Positions 1 through 5,669 of a stretch of DNA of 6,230 nucleotides are shown here, piece after piece. Both the position numbers and the translations under genes were made by a program. The DNA is from Patescibacteria group bacterium (GTDB lineage: Bacteria > Patescibacteriota > Minisyncoccia > Phycocordibacterales > JAGLOS01): positions 1 through 6,230 of the forward strand of contig JAHIYV010000045.1 of NCBI GenBank assembly GCA_018814635.1, read 5' to 3'. The notes below the pieces were generated by a model, which saw only the letters and a list, made by a program, of their open reading frames with translations, was not told where the DNA came from and did no database searches. Every line of letters starts with the position of its first letter. The first letter of the stretch is position 1.

Positions 1-2
1 AT

Positions 3-71
3 AAAATAGCATATGCTGAAAGTGACAATGAATTTGCAGAGAAAATGAAAAAAGCCAAGGAGAAATTATAA
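3..71 (+). CDS. C-terminal fragment of an unidentified protein
   Basis: The window opens inside an open frame that starts at base 3 and ends at a TAA at 69-71. It encodes 22 residues, with a tail reading AESDNEFAEKMKKAKEKL: charged, lysine- and glutamate-rich and probably helical, as is common at the C-terminus of a soluble protein. The upstream part lies outside the window, so the product cannot be identified. No strong terminator follows directly; the next structured element on this strand is the palindrome pair at 191-238, about 120 nt downstream. That this frame is coding is inferred only from its composition and the absence of stops, and it could be chance. Confidence 0.45.
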   Translation, partial: KIAYAESDNEFAEKMKKAKEKL

Positions 72-190
72 GAAATATTAGTAAAAACCCTTAAAATTGA
101 AAAGTGGTTTCAGGGGACATTAGAGGATTGGAATATACTCTATTTTATTTTATGTGTGTTCTGTTTTATGATAAAAACACCAAAAACACC
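72..190. other. Intergenic stretch without a recognisable gene
   Basis: AT-rich sequence between the end of the partial plus-strand gene and the palindrome pair. I see no credible coding frame. The part at 171-190 is A-rich on the plus strand; read on the minus strand it gives two T5 runs separated by GGTG, which is what makes the neighbouring hairpin look like a terminator for the minus-strand gene at 259-1284. Confidence 0.4.
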
Positions 191-213
191 ACTTGGAGGT
201 CGAACCTCCAAGT
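191..213. repeat. 23-bp perfect palindrome, copy 1
   Basis: Left arm ACTTGGAGGT (191-200), loop CGA (201-203), right arm ACCTCCAAGT (204-213): ten base pairs with no mismatch. The same architecture recurs at 216-238 and 635-657, so this is a repeat family and not an isolated hairpin. The arms contain GGAGGT and ACCTCC, the Shine-Dalgarno and anti-Shine-Dalgarno words, but no start codon follows at a suitable distance. Confidence 0.85.
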
Positions 214-215
214 TC

Positions 216-238
216 ACTTAGGAGTCCAACTCCCAAGT
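216..238. repeat. 23-bp imperfect palindrome, copy 2
   Basis: Left arm ACTTAGGAGT (216-225), loop CCA (226-228), right arm ACTCCCAAGT (229-238). Nine of ten pairs form; the only mismatch is at the fifth position (A where copies 1 and 3 have G). It lies two bases after copy 1 in tandem and 20 bp beyond the stop codon of the minus-strand ftsQ-like gene. The single unpaired base suggests a decayed copy of the same element. Confidence 0.75.
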
Positions 239-258
239 AGGATTGTATCTCGAAATAA

Positions 259-1284
259 TTATTTTTTGAACTTAAATACAACCTTGTTGTCAAAGCGTAT
301 ATCAACATAATCAATATCTTTTGGGACAACATTTGATTCCTCTAAAAATTTCTTTCTGTATGCTGTTGTTAAATTATTTATAGCGTGGCTCAGATCTTGT
401 TCAGGAGAAAAACGAAGAATTCCACCGGCCGTAAGTGACAATTCATACAAGTTTGGAGCGTGAATCAAAAGGGTATGAGAGACAATCCCAACTTCTTTTA
501 ATGAATTTATGAATTGCATAATTTGTGTAAAAAGAGATACTGGCAAAAGATATGTCCCCACATAATTTTGTTCTGTTTGTGTGCTTAGTGTATTGTTTTT
601 TTCTGTGTTTTCTGTGCTTGACGCTTTTTCATTTACTTGGGGGTGAAACCCCCAAGTGGTTGTTGCTACCTTTTCTAGGCTTGTGCTTGTGGCTTTGTTG
701 AAGATATTTTCTTCACTTTTTTTGTAGCTACCCAAAAAAGGCGCGCCGTATATTTCAAAATAAATATGATCATAAAAATAGGGTGTTTTTGTAAATATAT
801 ATCCTTCTTCATCTATAAAATAACAATTCCCTATTTCTAAATTTACTTCTACTTCTGACTGAATAGGTGGTTTTCCATCACACCAAAGAGCTGATATTTT
901 TCTTTCTATAACAGAAATGGTTATCGTTTGAAAACCTTGTCGCGTAATAACAACATTTTTAATTTGCTTATAATTATCTAGAATTTGATTTTCAAGAGTT
1001 TTTTTTGAAAAAAGAAAATAATTATTTTTCGGCAAAAAATAAAAATGGCGTCTTGTTATATTTTTTGTGGCATATCTTTTAATCTGATTAATATCAACAA
1101 ACTGTGGTTCCGCTACTTCTATGTTGATATGACTTATCAAAAAGTGTTTATTCCACGCCACCCATATTAACCCACACACGACAAAAATAAGAACGCTAAT
1201 TCCAAGCGCAATTTTAATTTCTATGCGGTGAATACGGCATTGGTTTGATTTTTTAGATTTAATTGCTTGTCGTTGTTTTTTCAT
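259..1284 (-). CDS. ftsQ: FtsQ/DivIB-like cell division protein (POTRA domain)
   Basis: 341 aa. Residues 1-22 are basic and cytoplasmic (many K/R). Residues 24-44 (around IALGISVLIFVVCGLIWVAW) form one membrane helix, giving type II topology. Residues 48-130 match the POTRA pattern that follows the FtsQ anchor: HINIEVAEP, a helix from DINQIKRYA, a second helix from KKTLENQILDNY, then strands VVITRQGFQTITISVIERKISALW. The start of the FtsQ beta-domain follows (CYFIDEEGYIF, 154-164). FtsQ/DivIB proteins bridge early and late division proteins and recruit the FtsB-FtsL and FtsW-FtsI complexes. Residues about 187-240 are a Ser/Thr/Asn/Glu-rich low-complexity insert; inside it residues 210-217 are encoded by palindrome copy 3. 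No Shine-Dalgarno sequence precedes the ATG. The gene stands alone, not in a visible dcw cluster, and is divergent from dprA. The family assignment rests on architecture; a generic POTRA protein remains possible. Confidence 0.75.
   Translation of the reverse strand: MKKQRQAIKSKKSNQCRIHRIEIKIALGISVLIFVVCGLIWVAWNKHFLISHINIEVAEPQFVDINQIKRYATKNITRRHFYFLPKNNYFLFSKKTLENQILDNYKQIKNVVITRQGFQTITISVIERKISALWCDGKPPIQSEVEVNLEIGNCYFIDEEGYIFTKTPYFYDHIYFEIYGAPFLGSYKKSEENIFNKATSTSLEKVATTTWGFHPQVNEKASSTENTEKNNTLSTQTEQNYVGTYLLPVSLFTQIMQFINSLKEVGIVSHTLLIHAPNLYELSLTAGGILRFSPEQDLSHAINNLTTAYRKKFLEESNVVPKDIDYVDIRFDNKVVFKFKK
635..657. repeat. 23-bp perfect palindrome, copy 3, inside the ftsQ-like gene
   Basis: Left arm ACTTGGGGGT (635-644), loop GAA (645-647), right arm ACCCCCAAGT (648-657), with ten perfect pairs. 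It has the same length and outline as copies 1 and 2, with an A-to-G change at arm position 7 matched by T-to-C in the other arm, so pairing is kept. Read in the gene's frame it encodes T-W-G-F-H-P-Q-V (residues 210-217) in a low-complexity segment between the beta-domain strands. The open frame is intact across it. Confidence 0.85.
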
Positions 1285-1335
1285 ATTTTTATAATTATGT
1301 AAGCCAAATCATAACAAAAATGTTAGAATAAATAA
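1285..1335. promoter_or_regulatory. Divergent promoter region between ftsQ-like gene and dprA
   Basis: 51 bp separate the two start codons, so both promoters must lie here or extend into the genes. Toward dprA there is an extended -10 (see 1321-1329). Toward the minus-strand gene, CATAAT (minus strand, 1299-1294) lies 9 nt before its ATG and TATAAA (1293-1288) lies 3 nt before it. A TTGTTA (1317-1312) is a possible but badly spaced -35. Neither start has a Shine-Dalgarno sequence. The assignment toward ftsQ is weaker than that toward dprA. Confidence 0.4.
1321..1329 (+). promoter_or_regulatory. Extended -10 element of dprA, predicted leaderless start
   Basis: TGTTAGAAT fits the extended -10 pattern TGnTAnnnT (hexamer TAGAAT at 1324-1329). 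Six bases follow before the ATG at 1336, so transcription starting about 7 nt after the hexamer would begin at the A of the start codon. No -35 hexamer is obvious, which is tolerated when the -10 is extended. The lack of any Shine-Dalgarno sequence fits a leaderless mRNA. Confidence 0.45.
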
Positions 1336-2223
1336 ATGAACGACATAAACAATAATAATAGAGCGTTAAAAATTAGGCAATTGGACAGACGATTTTTTCC
1401 AGTTAATCTTCTTGAAATTCCGCAACCACCCAAAACACTATTTATGTTGGGTCAATTTCCTACTAAAAATACCAAATTTTTGACTGTTGTCGGTTCGCGT
1501 AAGTTTTCAAATTATGGAAAAGAAGCGTGCGAACGAATTATTGAAGGATTAAGGGGTTATAATATTTCTATTGTTTCTGGTCTCGCGCTTGGTATGGATA
1601 GCATTGCGCACAAAACAGCGCTATCTGTTGGCTTGCATACTATCGCCATTCCTGGATCAGGTCTCCAAGCGAATGTTCTTTATCCGAGTACCAATCGATA
1701 TTTAGCGGAAAAAATAGTTGCAAGTGGTGGCGCGCTTCTGTCTGAATTTGAACCAGATTTTTGCGCGACCAAATGGAGTTTTCCCCAACGCAATAGAATT
1801 ATGGCTGGAATTTCTGATGCTGTTCTTATCATTGAAGCGGCGCAAAAATCTGGAACATTAATTACCGCGCGAATGGCTGTTGATTATAATAAAACTGTTT
1901 TGGCTGTACCCGGCTCTATATTTTCTGATAACTCAAAAGGAACAAACCAACTCATCACACAAGGAGCCACACCAATATCAACCTCTGATGATGTCCTTCT
2001 TGCTCTCGGTATTCCCGCGCGCGAAGCGCGCGAAAAAGATACACAAAACATTGAATGTTCTCCAGAGGAAGTAAAAATTTTAGCAATTTTAACCGAACCA
2101 ATGCCTCGCGATTTAATTATTGCCGAAATGCGACTTCCCACCGAAACAACAAACTCACTTTTATCCTTACTTGAAATTAAAGGATTAATTAAAGAGCAAG
2201 TGGGAAAAATTTACCCTGTGTAA
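1336..2223 (+). CDS. dprA: DNA processing protein DprA (RecA loader for incoming DNA)
   Basis: 295 aa. DprA binds single-stranded DNA taken up by transformation, protects it and loads RecA onto it in the cytoplasm. The Rossmann-like core (about 45-225) carries the expected series: VVGSRKFSNYG (51-61), SGLALGMDSIAHKTAL (81-96), IPGSGL (105-110), YPSTNRYLAEKI (116-127), FPQRNRIMAG (149-158), EAAQKSGTLITA (167-178), VPGS (191-194) and GTNQLITQGA (202-211). Residues about 241-295 form the C-terminal winged helix, ending IKEQVGKIYPV. Many homologues have an N-terminal SAM-like domain; here only about 45 residues precede the core, so that domain is absent or greatly reduced. The linker at 228-233 (AREARE) is encoded by a GC-rich 9-bp direct repeat. 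The ATG follows an extended -10 and has no Shine-Dalgarno sequence. No other competence gene is in the window. Confidence 0.95.
   Translation: MNDINNNNRALKIRQLDRRFFPVNLLEIPQPPKTLFMLGQFPTKNTKFLTVVGSRKFSNYGKEACERIIEGLRGYNISIVSGLALGMDSIAHKTALSVGLHTIAIPGSGLQANVLYPSTNRYLAEKIVASGGALLSEFEPDFCATKWSFPQRNRIMAGISDAVLIIEAAQKSGTLITARMAVDYNKTVLAVPGSIFSDNSKGTNQLITQGATPISTSDDVLLALGIPAREAREKDTQNIECSPEEVKILAILTEPMPRDLIIAEMRLPTETTNSLLSLLEIKGLIKEQVGKIYPV
2016..2034. repeat. GCGCGCGAA tandem repeat forming a GC-rich hairpin in dprA
   Basis: GCGCGCGAA occurs twice head to tail (2017-2025 and 2026-2034). With the preceding C it also makes a palindrome: CGCGCGC (2016-2022), loop GAA (2023-2025), GCGCGCG (2026-2032). 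It encodes ARE-ARE in the linker between the Rossmann core and the winged helix. The pure GC stem stands out against the AT-rich surroundings. The 3-nt GAA loop is the same as in palindrome copy 3, though the arms are unrelated. Confidence 0.7.
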
Positions 2224-2225
2224 AT

Positions 2226-2246
2226 AATTTTTGTTTTGCAAAAATT
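2226..2246. repeat. AT-rich inverted repeat just after the dprA stop
   Basis: AATTTTTG (2226-2233) and CAAAAATT (2239-2246) pair perfectly over 8 bp around a TTTTG loop, starting three bases after the stop codon of dprA. A stem this AT-rich is weak and no T-run follows, so it may only protect the 3' end or mean nothing. Confidence 0.3.
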
Positions 2247-2351
2247 GCTTCGCATTTAAGAGCCTGTTTAAGAACTTCATTTCGGCTAAAAATTTTTATG
2301 CTCTTTTGAATTCTGATGTACCCCATCAAACAAATCTTCTTTTGTAAAATT

Positions 2352-2383
2352 CCCTGTGCCAAGAGCGCAGGGAGTTCTTTTTC
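2352..2383 (+). terminator. Intrinsic terminator candidate downstream of dprA
   Basis: CCCTGTGC (2352-2359) pairs with GCGCAGGG (2365-2372) over 8 bp including one G-U wobble, with loop CAAGA, followed by AGTTCTTTTTC (2373-2383). This fits a rho-independent terminator read from dprA, about 130 nt beyond its stop. On the minus strand only a T4 run follows the stem, so use by the convergent operon is possible but weaker. Confidence 0.5.
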
Positions 2384-2409
2384 ATTAAAATATCCCACAA
2401 CGAGATAAA

Positions 2410-2431
2410 GTTTAAGTTATTTTTCTTAAAC
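2410..2431 (-). terminator. Weak hairpin at the 3' end of the TSP3 gene
   Basis: CTTAAAC (2425-2431) and GTTTAAG (2410-2416) form a 7-bp stem with an 8-nt loop, starting 4 nt after the stop codon of the minus-strand TSP3 gene. On that strand it is followed by TTTATC. The stem is AT-rich and the T-run short, so this is at best a weak terminator. It overlaps the right inverted repeat of the possible MITE. Confidence 0.25.
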
Positions 2432-2435
2432 AGCC

Positions 2436-3611
2436 TTATTGGTCAATGGTTTGTTCTGGTTTGCGTATTGATTTTGCTGTTAGTATAAAAAATATAATTA
2501 AAACTAGCGCGGCAAAACTTATTCCTACCCATGGAATCCATTTATGTTGTTCTGTGATTCTACTTTCTTCTGTGTCGCACACATCCCCGATACCATCACT
2601 GTCTGTGTCTAGTTGGTTTCTATTTGGTTGATTGGGGCAATTATCTCGCGAATTTATTAACCCATCGTGGTCAAAATCATCGCACTTATCTCCCCTTCCG
2701 TTGTTATTTATATCTTGTTGTTCTGGGTTAGATATAGACACGCAGTTGTCATGGCTGTCTGCCACTCCGTCTTTGTCCACATCCGCAATAATATAATTTG
2801 GATTATTTTGGGATGAACCAGAAAACAACAATATTATCTCTTTATCTTCTAAGCCTAACAAATTTCCTGCTTCTCCCACTGAAGCTATTACAGATCTATC
2901 GGGATTAAAATAAATACGATAAGTGTGTTCGGGTTGCGCCAAAAAACGAATTGCTCTCTTTCGAGTTGTCACCATATTTTCTTGAAGTAATCGTAATTCG
3001 CTAATACGCAGTGGTTGTCCAAACGAAAAGGTAATTGTCCATTGCCCTGAAACTGTTTGCGGGAAACGAATTGTTGGCTGATCCATTTTTTTGTTCGCTA
3101 CAATAATTCTATTCTGCCCCCCTACTAACGCGCGAATTTCTATGGTGCTCGGCAAAGCAACATTATCGGCAAGTAAAGTGGTGAGTACAGAGGAAGTAAT
3201 TGGTTTTACACTGGTAAGAATAATTTGAATCCGCCCTTGTGTGTCTTCAGGAAGCAAGAAATCCGTGTTCGTGTTCATTTTGTCGTCAATCATAGAACCT
3301 GTATTGTAAACAACAGGATTTGTTTTTACTGATACTGGTATTTTATTACTGGTTGTTTCTTTTATAAAAAAGTAGGGCTCAAACGAATTGGTTGTTACAT
3401 CAAGTACGGCAAAATCAAGCCTTTCAATAAATTCATTAGCAAAAGGAATTTCAACTGCTGTGGGTACTTGTATAAAAAAATCATCCACATCTTTGTATGA
3501 TCGATAGGCGCCGATAATTAAAGAATTTGAGTTTTGCGCTAACTCTTGCGCATTTACACTTAGGACAACTGCGGTCATTAAAAAAAATAAAAATAGTATT
3601 TTTGTTTTCAT
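2436..3611 (-). CDS. Secreted, membrane-anchored thrombospondin type 3 repeat protein
   Basis: 391 aa. A clear signal peptide (1-22: basic MKTK, a hydrophobic core, then VNAQ with likely cleavage near residue 21-22). Residues about 30-265 are rich in predicted beta-strands and match no family I recognise. Residues 277-346 are two thrombospondin type 3 repeats, DVDKDGVADSHDNC and DFDHDGLINSRDNC/DTDSDGIGDVCD, with calcium-coordinating aspartates and four cysteines at 290, 310, 325 and 345, each pair 20 apart. Residues 359-379 (WVGISFAALVLIIFFILTAK) are a membrane helix with a short basic tail. The protein should therefore face outward, anchored at its C-terminus, with the repeats as a rigid calcium-bound stalk. 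It starts 4 nt after the DUF2339-like gene with no Shine-Dalgarno sequence, so translation is probably coupled. The layout (signal peptide, beta domain, C-terminal helix) resembles DUF3999 proteins, often neighbours of DUF2339, but this link is inference. Confidence 0.8.
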   Translation of the reverse strand: MKTKILFLFFLMTAVVLSVNAQELAQNSNSLIIGAYRSYKDVDDFFIQVPTAVEIPFANEFIERLDFAVLDVTTNSFEPYFFIKETTSNKIPVSVKTNPVVYNTGSMIDDKMNTNTDFLLPEDTQGRIQIILTSVKPITSSVLTTLLADNVALPSTIEIRALVGGQNRIIVANKKMDQPTIRFPQTVSGQWTITFSFGQPLRISELRLLQENMVTTRKRAIRFLAQPEHTYRIYFNPDRSVIASVGEAGNLLGLEDKEIILLFSGSSQNNPNYIIADVDKDGVADSHDNCVSISNPEQQDINNNGRGDKCDDFDHDGLINSRDNCPNQPNRNQLDTDSDGIGDVCDTEESRITEQHKWIPWVGISFAALVLIIFFILTAKSIRKPEQTIDQ

Positions 3612-3615
3612 AATT

Positions 3616-5571
3616 CTATTGATTATTAGGGTCAGGATTTTTAATAATATTGTGTTCAGCTTGTCTTTTCTTTCCCAAAAAGGTGGTACTTACCAACAAT
3701 GCGCCCAAAAGGAAGAAAGTCACAATTTTACCTGCCATCTCCATTTGCCAAATATCAACCAAAAGGACCCTGCTAACCACAAATCCAATCAATATTCCAC
3801 CATAAACTTGAATAACTTTTTTATTATTTAGAAGTCCATTAAAATAACATATGAGTCCAATTATTGTGTAGATTATTAAAGAAATCATTACTGCCACATC
3901 GTCTGATAGTATTGAGTGTAAGGAAAGCCATAAGGTAATGTAAAAATAAAATGAACCACCAACTAATAATATTAAGCTGGTTGATGACATTTTTTTATCT
4001 TCAGTTTGTTTAGTGTTGATTCCAAAAAACAAACCAAGCCCAAAAAGAGTTATCATTAAGACAAAAAGTACAAAAAAATCTTCATGCAAGAAACCTGTTC
4101 GCCACACAGACGATGTCATGCTTCTAAAAGAAAGAATAATTGGATATATCAATAACCAGCTAAGTTGTTCAGCGAGTTGGGTTTTGCGTATAACGAAATA
4201 TGTAATCAAGGAAAGAAGTCCACCTTCAATAGTATATGCCATCACAAGTGCTGCCCCTTTTAGTTCCAGTGAGGTTGCGGCAACAAGCATCATAATTCCA
4301 ACGCCAGCATAAATATAAAACGGCGCAGTTTTTTGGGTAATTTTAGTTATCAAAAACGCGCTAACCATAAATATCATCATCCATACAACAATAATTAAAC
4401 TTTTCCATTCATCTGATGCGACATTCATAATCCAAATTAGAAGAAATAATCCATTGCCCGCCGCAGTTAATAAATCAGGGAGCAATTTATTGTTTTTTGA
4501 TTTCAAAATACCAATCATATTGGATAGAAAAAATATTGTCGCAAATGCATATTCAAAAAGAAGTAAAGTGCTTGCTTCGGCAGAACCAAAAAGGGGTATA
4601 CTATAAAATACAATTAGAAGTAACGCTGCTATTGTAAGTTCTCTCCTTCCAGTCAATGCCACAATCCAAATTGTCCCCAATACAACAATGAGCAAATAAG
4701 CAAATAATCCTATGTGGTTTGGTTCAGATATGTTTGTAAATAATGGCGCGATACCCGCGAGAATAAGACTTAAAAGAGACAAAGCGCCACTGTTATATTT
4801 CACACTCGCAAGCGCGACAAATGCTATGCTTAAAAACATTACAGCTAACGCAGAAACAGGATCAAAATAATCATAAAATTCACGCGCAGCAAATATAGTT
4901 AATAAAATTGTTGTTGAGCCAAGAACCAAAAAAATACCCCCTTGGTTAATGTATTTTTTAATCCTCCACCATCCAAGTAACATAATTAGGGCACCAGCAA
5001 TAATACCTATCGCAATACGACCCATTGGCCCGATCCAATTATTCATAAAAGCGTAAGTTGTAAGCCAGCCAAACCCAATAAGCAAAAAAAGCGCGCCAAG
5101 TTTCAAAAGCCAATCTTCTTTTAACCATTTACCAAGATCGGTAAACCATGTTGGTTCAATTTGCATTTGTGCGGGAATGACACCATGTTGGTTTAATTGT
5201 CCTTCTGAAGTTATTGAACTAAAGACCTCTTCAACATCAGACACCTGCCACCCACCAGCCACAAGAGCATTTTTAATTTCTTCTTTTCCCACACCTTGCA
5301 TTATTTGTTGTTTAATATAATCAAGCAAATCAGCTGGTATTGTTTTTTGTTGTACCCCTACGCGTTGTAAATTATTTAAGAATTGTGAGTCAGTCGGTTG
5401 GGACTGAGGTTGGTTTTCTTGATGCAATACACCTTGAACAGAACCCAATCCAGCCAACTGTTCAAGTTGTTGGACTCTTTTGCGAAGCCAAAACACCTGA
5501 ACAACCGCCACTATCGGTAGCACAACTACTAAGACAAGTATTATACCTACTATTAATGTTATATACCCCAT
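3616..5571 (-). CDS. DUF2339-like multi-pass membrane protein with N-terminal helical module
   Basis: 651 aa. Residues 3-28 form an N-terminal membrane helix, followed by a short coiled-coil-like stretch (RKRVQQLEQLAGL) and a Gln-rich linker (50-78). Residues 81-120 (DLLDYIKQQIMQGVGKEEIK, then NALVAGGWQVSDVEEVF) look like a small three-helix module with a conserved GW. From about residue 153 (WLLKLGALFLLIGFGWL) to 633 there are some 15-18 hydrophobic helices, ending with GGILIGFVVSRVLLVDIW and a final helix before FLGKKRQ. N-terminal helix, coiled coil, then a 'W-x-KLG' entry into a long helix array is the DUF2339 (predicted membrane protein) layout; its function is unknown. It is first in a two-gene operon with the TSP3 protein, suggesting the two work together at the cell surface. 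A TATAAT box lies 9 nt before the ATG and there is no Shine-Dalgarno sequence. Function is not inferred further. Confidence 0.75.
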   Translation of the reverse strand: MGYITLIVGIILVLVVVLPIVAVVQVFWLRKRVQQLEQLAGLGSVQGVLHQENQPQSQPTDSQFLNNLQRVGVQQKTIPADLLDYIKQQIMQGVGKEEIKNALVAGGWQVSDVEEVFSSITSEGQLNQHGVIPAQMQIEPTWFTDLGKWLKEDWLLKLGALFLLIGFGWLTTYAFMNNWIGPMGRIAIGIIAGALIMLLGWWRIKKYINQGGIFLVLGSTTILLTIFAAREFYDYFDPVSALAVMFLSIAFVALASVKYNSGALSLLSLILAGIAPLFTNISEPNHIGLFAYLLIVVLGTIWIVALTGRRELTIAALLLIVFYSIPLFGSAEASTLLLFEYAFATIFFLSNMIGILKSKNNKLLPDLLTAAGNGLFLLIWIMNVASDEWKSLIIVVWMMIFMVSAFLITKITQKTAPFYIYAGVGIMMLVAATSLELKGAALVMAYTIEGGLLSLITYFVIRKTQLAEQLSWLLIYPIILSFRSMTSSVWRTGFLHEDFFVLFVLMITLFGLGLFFGINTKQTEDKKMSSTSLILLVGGSFYFYITLWLSLHSILSDDVAVMISLIIYTIIGLICYFNGLLNNKKVIQVYGGILIGFVVSRVLLVDIWQMEMAGKIVTFFLLGALLVSTTFLGKKRQAEHNIIKNPDPNNQ

Positions 5572-5580
5572 ATAATTTTT

Positions 5581-5609
5581 ATTATAATATCTACCTACCC
5601 CGGTGCAAA
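5581..5609 (-). promoter_or_regulatory. Promoter of the DUF2339-TSP3 operon
   Basis: On the minus strand TTTGCA (5609-5604, four of six bases of the -35 consensus), a 17-nt spacer, and a perfect TATAAT (5586-5581). Nine bases then lead to the ATG at 5571, so the predicted 5' leader is only a few nucleotides. This is the best sigma-70-type promoter in the window. Confidence 0.6.
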
Positions 5610-5669
5610 TTTGTGTATGAGTCCTTAGTAATAAAACCCAAACCCTAAAGCAGTTTTTAGAAAATGGTA

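Larger units (their letters stand above)
171..238 (-). terminator. Probable terminator of the ftsQ-like gene, built from the palindrome pair
   Basis: Read on the minus strand, the ftsQ-like stop codon is followed after 20 nt by palindrome copy 2, then copy 1. Copy 1 runs straight into GGTGTTTTTGGTGTTTTTAT (190-171). A stable GC-containing 10-bp stem with a 3-nt loop followed by two T5 runs fits an intrinsic terminator. On the plus strand no T-run follows the hairpins, so the minus orientation is favoured. The T-runs are broken by G's, so termination strength is uncertain. Confidence 0.5.
2261..2436. mobile_element. Possible MITE or transposon relic with 14-bp terminal inverted repeats
   Basis: AGCCTGTTTAAGAA (2261-2274) matches the reverse complement of TTCTTAAACAGCCT (2423-2436) at 13 of 14 positions, bounding 176 bp. 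The interior has no complete gene. On the minus strand it holds short open stretches broken by stops (for example MKKNSLRSWHREFYKRRFV then a stop, 2392-2333), which could be decayed coding sequence. The right end coincides with the last base of the TSP3 gene's stop codon. No clear target-site duplication flanks it. The alternative is local hairpin structure: GTTTAAG (2410-2416) also pairs with CTTAAAC (2425-2431). Confidence 0.35.

Noticed and set aside
191..238. CRISPR-like repeat pair
   Set aside because: The two units are palindromes only 2 bp apart with no spacers and no cas genes; the third copy lies inside a coding gene.
191..238. GGAGGT/GGAGT as ribosome binding sites for a hidden small gene
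   Set aside because: No ATG, GTG or TTG at 5-10 nt spacing opens a credible frame; the words are explained by the palindrome arms.
104..310. 68-residue plus-strand open frame
   Set aside because: It runs through both palindromes and antisense to the end of the ftsQ-like gene, has no family resemblance and no start signal. The overlapping minus-strand 60-residue frame at 150-332 was rejected for the same reasons.
737..748. GGCGCGCC palindrome in the ftsQ-like gene
   Set aside because: A lone 8-bp palindrome within coding sequence, with no repeat partner of that form; explained by codon content.
2189..2398. 69-residue minus-strand open frame (MGYFNEKELPALLAQG...)
   Set aside because: It overlaps the 3' end of dprA on the opposite strand and lies mostly inside the inverted-repeat segment. 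It might be a relic of transposase coding, but I recognise no motif, so it is not called as a gene.
2646..2784. TSP3 repeats as evidence of an OmpA-type outer membrane protein
   Set aside because: No OmpA-like peptidoglycan-binding domain follows the repeats; a membrane helix and short basic tail do, so it is an anchored surface protein.
4013..4312. 99-residue plus-strand frame antisense to the DUF2339-like gene
   Set aside because: Shadow of a long hydrophobic gene on the other strand; composition is what antisense of membrane helices gives, and there is no start signal.
5634..5649. Telomere-like or G-quadruplex motif (AAACCCAAACCCTAAA)
   Set aside because: Only two C3 tracts occur, which is too few for a quadruplex, and a telomere repeat makes no sense in this bacterial context. 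Probably chance.
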